This document shows, in pieces, positions 55,765-64,000 of a DNA stretch of 64,000 nt. Position numbers and translations under genes: made by a program. The DNA comes from CAWGXG01 sp963826505 (GTDB lineage: Bacteria; Chloroflexota; Anaerolineae; Aggregatilineales; Aggregatilineaceae). Each line of letters starts with the position of its first letter. Position 1 is the first letter of the stretch. The stretch is taken from positions 62,001 through 126,000 of the forward strand of contig CAWGXG010000002.1 in the NCBI GenBank assembly GCA_963826505.1, read 5' to 3'. The notes under the pieces were generated by a model, which saw nothing but the letters and a program-made list of their open reading frames with translations, was not told the DNA's origin and made no database searches.

Positions 55765-55844
55765 GGCCCCACCCCTAACGCGGCTAGCCGCCGTGTAAGT
55801 CCCCCCTCCGCGCCCGCGCGGGGAGAGGATTTAGGGGTGGGGCC
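55765..55844. repeat. Composite palindromic element (family A)
   Basis: Outer perfect 14-bp inverted repeat (55765-55778 and 55831-55844) enclosing two smaller perfect palindromes, GCGGCTAGCCGC (55780-55791) and CCGCGC-CC-GCGCGG (55808-55821). It sits 12 bases after a gene stop and would fold into a cloverleaf-like structure. Confidence 0.75.
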
Positions 55845-55998
55845 AGTTGCGCCACGCCCTTGAATCCCCCACCCCCGATCCGTCAACCCCACGCTATCCG
55901 ATTTGCCCGTCCCCGATCTTCCAGATCCGGCCCAAGTGCCCCGTGCCGTGTTATACTTGGGGCAGACTGGGTGCTGTTGTCTTTCCGGCAGGGAAAAC

Positions 55999-57045
55999 AT
56001 GACTTTTCAGAATATCAACATCGGGCGCGTTGCGCGCAGCGTGAGCATCATCCTCGCTATCTCGATCGGGCTGTCTTTTCTCACCTCGTGCCTCATGCTG
56101 CCGCTGCTGTCCTCCGATCTGGTCGATCGGTTTTCAACGTTAGTCGATATGTTCGGCAAAAGCGGGACCACATCCGAAGAACTCAACAATGAACTGACAT
56201 CGATCACCAAAGACTTTGGCCCCGAACTGACGGCGCAGTATGCCGTGCAGTGGGCGCTGGCCTTGCTGGTGACGTTTACATTCGCGCGCCGGACGGCCCA
56301 ACACGCGGAGTCGCCCGAACAGGCGATGGGCTACGGCCTCGCCATTGGGTTGGGCACGTTGTTCACTTACGGCTTGTTCTGCGTAATGTGCAGCGTGGCC
56401 TATTTCACGGTGCGACTGGTGTTTTTCGGTCTGATTATCGGAGCGGGGGTGCTCGCCGGGCGATCGGCCGGACGGAATCTCAGCCCGGAGCTCGCTGGCG
56501 CGGCAGGTTTCGGCCCCGACCCGGGGACCGGTTTTGGCCCGGCTGGACGCGGTCAGGCGGCGCTGCCCGGAGCGGGGGGACGCGGCGCACAAGCCAACCC
56601 CGACGTATTCTACAATATGGGCGTACAGGCGGCGCTCGGTGGGCGGCGCGAAGAAGCGCGTGAGCATTTCAAGCGCGTGTTGCAGCTCAGCCCGCGCCAT
56701 GTACCCGCCTGGCTCCAGCTCGCCAACCTCGCGGATACACCCGAAGACGCCTGGAACTACATCTTGCAGGCGCGCTTGATTAGCCCCAACGATGCCGCTG
56801 TCCAGCAGGCTGCCGATTTGATCTGGCCCAAAGTCTCGGCCAATGCCCAGCGTCAGAGTCCGCCGCGCAACCAGCCGCCCTATCCCGGTGCGACGCCGGA
56901 CGATCCCGACATCCCGCGCACGCGGCTGCCGGGCAGCGAAGCGCCCACGCTGGCCGATTTACCCGCGCCAGACAGCACGACTGAGCCGCCCGATGCTGCC
57001 GGAGAGTCGGATCAATCCGGCGACGAGCCGCCCACGCAGCCATGA
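55999..57045 (+). CDS. Membrane protein with TPR-like segment
   Basis: 348 residues. Hydrophobic segments at about 14-36 (SIILAISIGLSFLTSCLMLP), 80-96, 115-140 and 142-160, then a Gly-rich linker and a TPR-like pair (PDVFYNMGVQAALGGRREEA; HVPAWLQLANLADTPEDAWN), ending in a Pro/Asp-rich tail. Role unknown, probably a membrane-bound adaptor. Its stop overlaps the M23 gene start (ATGA), so the two are coupled and probably function together. Confidence 0.7.
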   Translation: MTFQNINIGRVARSVSIILAISIGLSFLTSCLMLPLLSSDLVDRFSTLVDMFGKSGTTSEELNNELTSITKDFGPELTAQYAVQWALALLVTFTFARRTAQHAESPEQAMGYGLAIGLGTLFTYGLFCVMCSVAYFTVRLVFFGLIIGAGVLAGRSAGRNLSPELAGAAGFGPDPGTGFGPAGRGQAALPGAGGRGAQANPDVFYNMGVQAALGGRREEAREHFKRVLQLSPRHVPAWLQLANLADTPEDAWNYILQARLISPNDAAVQQAADLIWPKVSANAQRQSPPRNQPPYPGATPDDPDIPRTRLPGSEAPTLADLPAPDSTTEPPDAAGESDQSGDEPPTQP

Positions 57046-58359
57046 TCCGGCGGGCAGGCGCGATCGCGTTGGTGTTGGCGACGCTGCTGGCGTTCACCCC
57101 GGCGCGGGCTGCCCCTGAAGACGATACGCTGTTGATTACGCCGGTTACGCAGGGCGTGTTTCGCCTGCCGCAGACCGGCGTTACACTGGACATCGGCTAC
57201 GCGACCGTCACGTCCCCGACGCGGCTGGAGGTATCGTGCACGGCGGGCGCGTGTACGCTGCGCGCGACGAGCGCGGACGGCGTGCCGTTGGAGCGTTTCG
57301 AGATGCCGGTCATAGCCACGCTCCCGGTACAAGACGGTTCTCAGATCGCGTTGGTAGGCTGGCCGGGCATGCTCGACTTATCCCCCGCCACCGCGCCGCT
57401 GCCGGTCAGCCCGGACGGCGATCGCTGGCTGGTGGTTTTCGATGCGCATGGGCTGTATGCGCTGCCCGCCTGGGCCCCGCTGCCCGGTCAAACCGTCTAT
57501 TTGGGGCCGCTCGAACATTTCGCGCCGGATATGCTCGATCCGCTGCCGGACTCCGGCCCGCTGCGTTACGAAGCCGCTCCACCTATCCAGCGCGCCATTC
57601 TCCGCCACGAGATCACCGGCGACCAGACGACCACGCTCACCCTGCCGACCGCTGCCCGCGCAGCGCGTTACCGCGATCGCTTCGTGCCTGAAGACCTGGG
57701 TAATCCCGGCGGATTCCTGCTGCTCGGCATGGCGGCGGGTCGCGATCTGCCCGATCTGGCGATCGCCCTGCGTGCCACATTGCCCGACGATCCCGACCTG
57801 CCCGCGCCGGGACAGCTCGGCGCGCCGCTGCGTTTGGCGCTGCCTTTTGACTGCACGCTGGATTGGGTCGTGTCGTGGGGCTATCACCATTCCACGCCAC
57901 AAAATCGCTTTGCGGTCGATTTCGCGGCGGTGGGTCCCAATGGCGCACAGGGCCAGCCCGTCTACGCCGCGCACGTGGGAACCGTCGCGCTCAAATGGTA
58001 CGGCACGCCCGATCACTTGATCGACGTGGGGCTGAGCGCGCGCGTCACCGCGCCGGATGGAATCACGCAGCACGGTGTACGGCCATCTGGACCCGACAGG
58101 CACGTCGGCGGTATGGGGCCTGGATGTTGCCACGCTGCCCACATTCACCTGGGTCACGGTGGGTGACGCCGATCAGGGGCAGGTTATTGGCGCGGTAGGC
58201 CGCACCGGTTACGCGACCGGGCCGCATATCCATTTTGCGCTGTGGGCGTGGGATCAAAGCCTGTACCGGCCTGTGCCGCTCGGCCCGTTGAGCGACTTCC
58301 CGCGCGGGCTGGCGATCCCTGGCGGGGCGCGTCATGACTGTGACCGGTATTTTCCGTGA
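57042..58359 (+). CDS. Secreted M23-family metallopeptidase (one-base frameshift)
   Basis: About 438 residues after repair. Signal peptide (AIALVLATLLAFTPARAA), a long N-terminal region without clear family, and the LytM/M23 domain: WGYHHSTPQNRFAVDF (His and Asp zinc ligands), VYAAHVGTV, VYGHLDP and GPHIHFALW (second HxH). Degrades peptidoglycan cross-links or is an activator of amidases. An extra c near 58070 breaks the frame between SARVTAPDGIT and STVYGHLDP. Starts inside the previous gene. Confidence 0.85.
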
Positions 58360-58375
58360 CGTGAGGGGTGCGGCG

Positions 58376-60441
58376 CTAGTCGCTGGACACCAGATGCGGG
58401 GCAGCCGCCGGGTGGGAATTGTCCGATGATACGCCGGGCAGATCGAAGTAGAAGAGGCTGCCCTCCCCGGGCGTACTCTCAACACCAACCTCTCCGCCCA
58501 ATCTTCCGACGATGCGCTCCACGATGGACAGTCCCAGCCCGTAGCCTTTGGTGTTGAGCCGCTCCAACCGGTTGAAGGGTTGGAACAGTTGGGCCTGCTT
58601 TTCGGGTGATAGACCGTCCCCGTTGTCGCGCACCCAGTACCGGACGTAGCCCGAGTCCAGGCTGTTGGCGCCCAGCTCGACGACAGGCGGCGACCCGCCG
58701 TACTTGAGGGCGTTGCTCATGTAATTGACCCACACTTCCTCGATCCAGGGGGCGTAACCCAGCGCAGGGGGCCAATTTTCCCCGACGATCAATTCACCCT
58801 CGTATTCTTTGACCATCGGTTCCATATGGCTGCACACCGAGGCCACGATCATCAACATATCCAGCGGCTCGGCGACGACGTCGCTCTGGCGCATCTGCGC
58901 CAGCAGCAACAGCTCGTCGATGATGCTCATCATCTTGTTGCCGCCGTTGGAGATCTCGCGCATGTAGCGCAGGCGCTGCTCCGGAAGCAGGTGATCGATA
59001 TCTTCTTCAAGCATCCGTGCATACGCTACCACGATGTTGAGGGGATTCTTCAGATCGTGGGCGACCGTGTGGCCGAATGCGTCCAGCTCGGAGATCAGCT
59101 GCTCGCGCTCCGCTTCAGCGCGCTTGCGGTCGGTGATGTCTATGACGATGGCATACAGAATCTGCTTGTCACCGAAATCCAGCGGGCTGGAAAACACCTC
59201 GACGTCGCGGATCGCGCCGGTACGCCAGACGGTGCCGAAATGAAACATGACTTGTTCGGTATCCGCGGCACGCTGCATCGCTGCTCGAACCTCGTCCCGA
59301 GGCAGCACGTTGAGATCGAAGATGGTACATCCTGCAACAGGGTTTCGCGCTTGTACCCGTAAAACCGGGAGGCGGACGCGTTGGCATCGACGATCTGGCC
59401 TGTCTCCGGATCGATCAACAGCTTCATGGCCAGGTTACGCTCGAACATCTGACGGTAGCGATTTTCGCTGGCGCGCAGCACAGCCTGGGACTGCTTGCGC
59501 CGGGAGATGTCGCGCACGGCAGCCACGCGTACCGAGCGCCCCTGGTATTCGATGGGTCTGCCGCAGATCTCGACGGGGAAGATCGTCCCATCATGCTGCA
59601 CACACTCGGCCTCGTAGGGCGTGGTATCCTGTCGCGCAATTTTGTCACGCACGATATCGCGCGATTCGGGCGCGAATAGATCGAAAGACGGCATGCGCAT
59701 GATCTCGTCCCGGGTGTAGCCAAACATATCGAGCAGCACCTGGTTGACATCCAGGATCTTGCCCTGATCGTGGATCGCGATTCCCTCGAAGGTGGCGCTC
59801 GAAAAGGTGCGGAAACGGTCCTCACTCTGCTCGGCGCGCTCGACCGCCAGCATCAGCGCGTGCTGGTGGCGTTCGTCCAACTGCCGCAGGCGTTCGAGAC
59901 GTCTTAGCGTGCGCACGTGGACGTAGTGGACGGTGAAGGCCAGAATCACAGCGGCGAACCACTCCGTGATCACGTCGAACATGGGCGGGGCAACGTCCGC
60001 GAATTGGATGCTCACCGCCCAGGCCAATGCCGAGGCCAGGACGATCGCCAACAGCCAGCGCCAGTCCAGCAGCAGAAACCCGGCGGCGACGATCAGCAGC
60101 GGGAAGCTGCCGCGCGTCGAGGGCGCGAGCCGGATCTGCACCAGGGCTCCGTTGGCCAGCGCCAGGATGAACAGTGTGACGATGATGAGGTTGACCCGGT
60201 TCAGGGACGGGGGATATACCTTGAGGCGGGGAGCCGCGGCGAACGCGCCTGCCGCGCTCAGGGCGAACATCCCCGCCACGAGAACCGATTGATGCAAGGG
60301 GTAATGCAGGGCGATGCCAACCGCCAGCAGGCCGTAAATCACGCCCATGCTGGTCACCAGCGGAATCAGGGCATCGCGTGCGACAGTGCCGAGTGCGCGC
60401 TGCAAGCTGGCCTCATCGAAGGTAGGTTTTTCCGCCACCAA
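58376..60441 (-). CDS. Membrane PAS sensor histidine kinase (one-base frameshift)
   Basis: About 688 residues after repair. Six hydrophobic segments at 20-185, PAS (FEGIAIHDQGKILDVNQVLL), second PAS (MFERNLAMKLLIDPETGQIV ... FYGYKRETLLQD | IFDLNVLPRDEV), DHp with TVAHDLKNPLNIVVAYAR and HATPase_c with YMSNALKYGGSP, VRDNGDGL and GYGLGLSIVERI. The break near 59328 needs one added base. The kinase core parallels the 31-34 kb kinase, suggesting a duplication. Convergent with the M23 gene. Confidence 0.85.
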
Positions 60442-60493
60442 ATCCCCCTGACAACCGGTAACGGCTCTGCTAAATGGTCGGACTAATCACATG

Positions 60494-61899
60494 TTACAAG
60501 TGGATCATGTGACCTTCCAGGCCATGCGCCACTTCCAGCAGCACTTCCGACAGTGTCGGATGCGCGTGGACGTTGCGCGCGATTTCGTGCGCCGTCAGTT
60601 CCCATTTTTGGGCCAGCGTGAGCTCGGGCAGCAGCTCGGTCACGTCCGGGCCGATCAGGTGCGCGCCGAGAATCTCGCCGTACTGCTTATCGTGGATCAG
60701 CTTCGCAAAACCGACGCCTTCGCCCATCCCAAGCGCTTTGCCGTTGGCCTGGAACGGAAATTTCGCCACTTCGACGTCGAAGCCTGCTGCGCGCGCCTGT
60801 TCTTCGGTGTACCCGAACGAGGCGACCTGCGGCTGGCAGTAGGTGCAGCGCGGCATCATGCGGTAATCGAGCGTGATGGTTTCCACGCCCGCGATGCTCT
60901 CGGCGGCGATGATCCCCATCGCGGTGCCGACATGGGCCAGCATCAATTTGCCGGTCACATCGCCGATGGCCCACACGCCGGGGATGTTCGTCGCCATGCG
61001 GTCGTCGATCGCGATCGCGCCGCGATCGGTGATCTCCAAGCCCTTGATGTTTTCCAGTCCGTAGCCGTCCAGACGCGGCTTGAAGCCGGTCGCTATCAGC
61101 GTCTATTCCGCTTCCAGAACCTGAGTTTGGCCGTCTTTCTCGACGGTGACGCGCGTACCCGGTTCCCGTCTCTTCCACGGACTTCATACGCCGTGCCCGT
61201 CATGAAGTTCACGCCCAGTTTCTTATACTGCCGTTCCAACTCGGTAGAGACTTCGGCGTCTTCGTTGGGCAGCAGGTGGGGCAGGTATTCGACGATGGTC
61301 ACGTCCACGCCGTAATTGTGCATGATGTAGCCAAACTCGACACCAATCGGACCCGCGCCAATGATCACGATGCTCTTGGGCAGCGTCTCCGACAGGATCG
61401 CTTCGAGATAGGTGATCACGTGCTCCGACAGCGTCACGCCGCGCAGCAGGTTGACCACGGACCCGGTCGCAAGGATCAGGTTGCGCGTGGTCAGCGTTTC
61501 GCGGCTGCCGTCCTCAAGCTCGACGTCGACGGTCGTGGCGTTTTGGATGGTGCCCCAGCCGTCGTAGGTGTCGATTTTGTTCTTGCGCATCAGCGACTTG
61601 ACGCCCTTCACCAGCCGGTCCGAGGCCTGGCGGCTGCGCTTGAAGGCCACACCATAATCGACCGAAACGCCTTCGCCGTCGTTGAAGCCGAATTCTTTCA
61701 TGCGGTGCTGGACAATATGCGCCAGTTCGGCGTTGCGCAGCAGCGCCTTGGAGGGGATGCAGCCCACATTCAGGCAGACGCCGCCCCACCATTGCTTCTC
61801 CACGATCGCGGTTTTCAGCCCAAGCTGCGCACTCCGGATCGCGGCCACATAGCCGCCCGGCCCAGCTCCCAGCACGAGGACATCGTATTCTTTCGCCAT
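60494..61899 (-). pseudogene. lpdA: Dihydrolipoamide dehydrogenase, disrupted (two frameshifts, one stop)
   Basis: About 467 residues if repaired, normal for E3 of 2-oxoacid dehydrogenase complexes, which reoxidises dihydrolipoamide with NAD+. Seen: FAD motif LGAGPGGYVAAIRSAQLG, redox disulfide WGGVCLNVGCIPSK, NAD motif IIGAGPIGVEFG, GVWAIGDVTG, and the C-terminal HAHPTLSE with the catalytic His. Extra bases occur near 61183 and 61157 and an in-frame TAG lies at 61103-61105 where QTLIATGF is expected. Start at 61899 behind AAGGAG. Either three local sequence errors or a decayed gene; no E1/E2 genes are nearby. Confidence 0.82.
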
Positions 61900-62154
61900 G
61901 TGTACGGACTCCTTCACGGTCAACGATTCAACGGACACGCGGCGCATACTCCTCACGCCCGGTCCCAGAAGCAGCATTCCTGCGACCTCATACACCAAAT
62001 ATTGTACATATATCGTATGTTGGCTGGCACGCTTTCGCAAGCCTTTCTTTATTTGTAGGGAGCGGATTTGTGCTGAAAGCCCTTTATGCCAGCGTGTGGG
62101 CGGTTCGCCAGCGCGCCGCGTTTTGTTGGATCTGGCGGAGGCGTTACACAGTTC

Positions 62155-62183
62155 GGGCCGGAGAAGCTAACCCTCTCCGGCCC
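62155..62183. terminator. Hairpin downstream of the small secreted protein gene
   Basis: Perfect ten-base stem GGGCCGGAGA/TCTCCGGCCC with a nine-base loop, 49 bases beyond the stop at 62232 of the minus-strand gene, without a T run. The 332-base gap 61900-62231 contains otherwise only the lpdA ribosome site and promoter region. Confidence 0.5.
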
Positions 62184-62231
62184 GATGTGATTCAGTTCAG
62201 GGCGATGTCTGCTGTGCGTCAGAACGTAGGT

Positions 62232-62822
62232 TTAGCGGACGCACTGGGCGGGGATGTACGGTGACTTCTCGCCAGACACGAAGATCGCGACCCAGGCGCT
62301 GCCATCCGGTGCCATTTCGGGCGTCGTGCTGGCGAACCATGTCTGACCGGTCGTCACGGCGTTGTCACCGACGGGCGCTCCGCCGGGCGTGTCATAGACG
62401 GCCGTGTCGCACAGGACGGTCCGCAGGACGAAATCCGGCGGGGTGGGCACGCCACCGAAGATGCCGCAGTCTTGGGTCTTCTTGGCGACAGGGTTGCCGC
62501 CCACTGGGCCCGGCGTCTGGAATGTGTCGGAATAAATTGTGGTGCCCACCGGGAACGGAGTCGGGTACGTGTAGGTGAATTCCAGCGTGCCGCTGGCCGG
62601 TACCATCTGGGCGCCTATCAAATTCCCGAACGGTATCGAGTTTGCCAGGACCAGAAAGTCATAGTAATAACCCGGTGTGGCGCCGGTAATCAGCAGCGAG
62701 GCGTGATCGCATTCCAGCACAAACAGGAAGTTAGGGCCGTCGGCACGCGCCGGTTGGGCCGTGCTGGCGAATGCGATCAGCAGCACAGCGATGACGAGCA
62801 AAGATAAAATACGGTTCTTCAT
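62232..62822 (-). CDS. Small secreted protein
   Basis: 196 residues from ATG at 62822 (AAAGGA upstream). Signal peptide (LSLLVIAVLLIAFASTAQPARA). The mature part is rich in Gly, Pro, Thr with five cysteines and looks all-beta (VLECDHASLLITGATPGYYY; TLEFTYTYPTPFPVGTTIYS; WVAIFVSGEKSPYIPAQCV); the end resembles an SH3-like segment (YDTPGGAPVGDNAVTTGQTW). No family recognised. An AT-rich stretch upstream (62880-62930) probably holds its promoter and that of the divergent gene. Confidence 0.7.
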   Translation of the reverse strand: MKNRILSLLVIAVLLIAFASTAQPARADGPNFLFVLECDHASLLITGATPGYYYDFLVLANSIPFGNLIGAQMVPASGTLEFTYTYPTPFPVGTTIYSDTFQTPGPVGGNPVAKKTQDCGIFGGVPTPPDFVLRTVLCDTAVYDTPGGAPVGDNAVTTGQTWFASTTPEMAPDGSAWVAIFVSGEKSPYIPAQCVR

Positions 62823-63089
62823 GAAGTTCGATCCTTTCGCAGTGGTGAGATTGATTGAATGGGAAGAAACCCTTGTAATCATACTGTAATTCAAAACTTA
62901 TGCTATTATCAATATTACATGGATTATTCATGAGAATTTTATCGTTTGACCGTGATCCGGTGCGCCTTGCTGCCCGTTTTACCGGCTGCCGCGTGGCACC
63001 TCCACCGGTTCCGGTTGTGACGATCCATACGGTACAATTGGTTCAATGGGAGTTGCGTAAGATCCCCCTCAACACTACAATTTTGAGCT

Positions 63090-64000
63090 ATGACAGATGC
63101 TACCCGACTTATCACCCTGCCGGAGTTCGCTCCGGCGCTGCCCGGTTTTCGTGCCGAGGAATTCCTCTCGCTGACGGAGACGCTGCTGGCGTTCCCCATC
63201 GAGCAGGACCCGGCGCGCCTGGATATGGCTCCTTTTCGCCTGGCGAAACCGGAGCCGCGCCCCGAACCACCGCTGGCTCCGCTGCCGCCGCGCTGGTATC
63301 CACGCCCGGACAGCGCCGTCACGGAGGCCGCCCGCGACTGGCTCAAGCCGCCGCCGCGCCCGATGGTGTTCGAAGGCCGGACTAACGATATGGCGCGCCT
63401 GCTGCGTCCGCTGTTGTCCGGCCACCCGGTGCGCGTCCAGGGTGAGGCCGGGGCCGGAAAGACCACGCTGTTGGCGGCAGTCGCCGCGCACGAACGCACG
63501 CGCCAACGTTTCCGGCACATCTGGTGGTTTGATCAGCCCGCCGCGCTGGAGCAGACGTTGGCGCTGGCGCTGAATTTGCCGCATGTGCTGGTCGAGCCTG
63601 ACGCCGAACGGCGGCGCGCGTGGCTGGCCGAGCTGCTCGACGATCACACCTTGCTGATCGTCGACAATCTCACGCCCGATCACCCGCTGCTCGACGTGTT
63701 GGCCGGGCTGTCCGAGCATGTCCTGAGCGCGGTCGAAGTCGTGCCCGAGCTGCCCGATCCGGATGAGCCGCCCGTCGAGGACCCAGACGGCGTGATCACG
63801 CTGCGCGGGCTGGACGACAACGCCGCGATCGATGCCTTCGCCCACTGGGCGGGTCTGGACGATACGCGCCGCTTGCGTGGAACCCTGCTGCGGCTGGTGA
63901 ATGCCTTGGGCAATCACCCTTATGCGCTGGTGCTGGCTGGGACGCTGGTCCGGCGTGACGGCCTGACGTTGGAGGAACTGGAAGCGGCGATCGCACTGGA
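63090..64000 (+). CDS. STAND/NB-ARC-type ATPase (3' partial)
   Basis: 303 residues are visible and the gene runs off the window. A Pro-rich N-terminal region (1-95) precedes the NTPase: VFEGRTNDMARLLRPL (the ExR...L segment before the P-loop), Walker A GEAGAGKTTLL at 118-128, Walker B/kinase-2 LLIVDNL near 188-194, and NALGNHPYALVLAGTL matching the GxPLAL motif of NB-ARC domains. Such switch ATPases act in regulation, cell death and phage defence, usually with C-terminal TPR/WD40 sensors that lie outside here. No clear ribosome site; the start is the first plausible ATG. Confidence 0.82.
   Translation, partial: MTDATRLITLPEFAPALPGFRAEEFLSLTETLLAFPIEQDPARLDMAPFRLAKPEPRPEPPLAPLPPRWYPRPDSAVTEAARDWLKPPPRPMVFEGRTNDMARLLRPLLSGHPVRVQGEAGAGKTTLLAAVAAHERTRQRFRHIWWFDQPAALEQTLALALNLPHVLVEPDAERRRAWLAELLDDHTLLIVDNLTPDHPLLDVLAGLSEHVLSAVEVVPELPDPDEPPVEDPDGVITLRGLDDNAAIDAFAHWAGLDDTRRLRGTLLRLVNALGNHPYALVLAGTLVRRDGLTLEELEAAIAL

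Noticed and set aside
1..64000. CRISPR array, tRNA, rRNA, transposase or phage genes
   Set aside because: I searched by eye for regularly spaced repeats, cloverleaf sequences with CCA-adjacent acceptor stems, rRNA cores and transposase motifs and saw none; a tRNAscan/Infernal run would settle it.
63090..64000. Calling the STAND ATPase an anti-phage system
   Set aside because: Neighbouring genes in the window are metabolic or secreted and show no defence island; the sensor and effector parts are outside the window.

Overview
The window is GC-rich chromosomal DNA that looks like a member of the Chloroflexota (Anaerolineae-like). This is inferred from the style of the proteins: very long PAS/GAF histidine kinases, receiver-only response regulators, lipoproteins with Thr/Pro-rich stretches, FHA/zinc-ribbon proteins, an orphan Flp-type pilin, a CbiM-CbiQ-CbiO metal importer and C/G-rich palindromic intergenic repeats. 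I found no rRNA, tRNA, CRISPR array, transposase, phage gene or replication origin.

Layout. 1-6.8 kb: a beta-CASP metallo-beta-lactamase nuclease (cut by the left edge), then a 1853-residue multi-PAS/GAF histidine kinase. 6.9-12.4 kb (minus strand): a secreted beta-propeller-like protein and an overlapping pair of genes that look like degenerate histidine kinases with long disordered tails, preceded by a small double-CxxC protein. 12.6-21.2 kb (plus): PHP phosphatase, FHA protein, lipoproteins, an SGNH hydrolase with an internal 153-bp duplication, a TPR protein, a receiver protein and the pilin with its own promoter and terminator. 21.3-25.1 kb: a TetR regulator with a palindromic operator, a conserved unknown gene and two acyl-CoA dehydrogenases, probably a fatty-acid catabolism unit. 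25.2-31.2 kb (minus): pentapeptide protein, inositol-phosphatase-like enzyme, cbiO-cbiQ-cbiM, a Fur regulator, and a fusion of an MglA-like GTPase fold to a VOC domain. 31.3-35.4 kb: a second large histidine kinase facing a second, atypical Fur protein. 35.5-42.3 kb: adhesin-like protein, unknown protein, MFS exporter, sugar kinase, alpha/beta hydrolase, lipoprotein. 42.3-50.6 kb: a kinase plus two receiver proteins, a tiny Arg-rich gene, a PAP2 protein, an aminotransferase behind a terminator-like leader, and another kinase. 50.9-58.4 kb: exported proteins (LysM, DsbA-like, M23). 58.4-64 kb: a fifth kinase, a disrupted lipoamide dehydrogenase, a small secreted protein and a STAND/NB-ARC ATPase cut by the right edge.

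Signalling dominates: five histidine kinases but only receiver-only regulators, so phosphate flow probably ends in protein-protein contacts rather than direct DNA binding. Metal homeostasis forms one coherent block: VOC fusion-fur, then a Fur-type operator on the cbiM promoter.

Caution: at least eight conserved genes are interrupted by single-base shifts (mostly +1), and lipoamide dehydrogenase also has an in-frame stop. Several can be repaired by removing one base, so draft-assembly error is the simplest explanation, although real decay cannot be excluded. Coordinates for those genes span the whole reconstructed gene.
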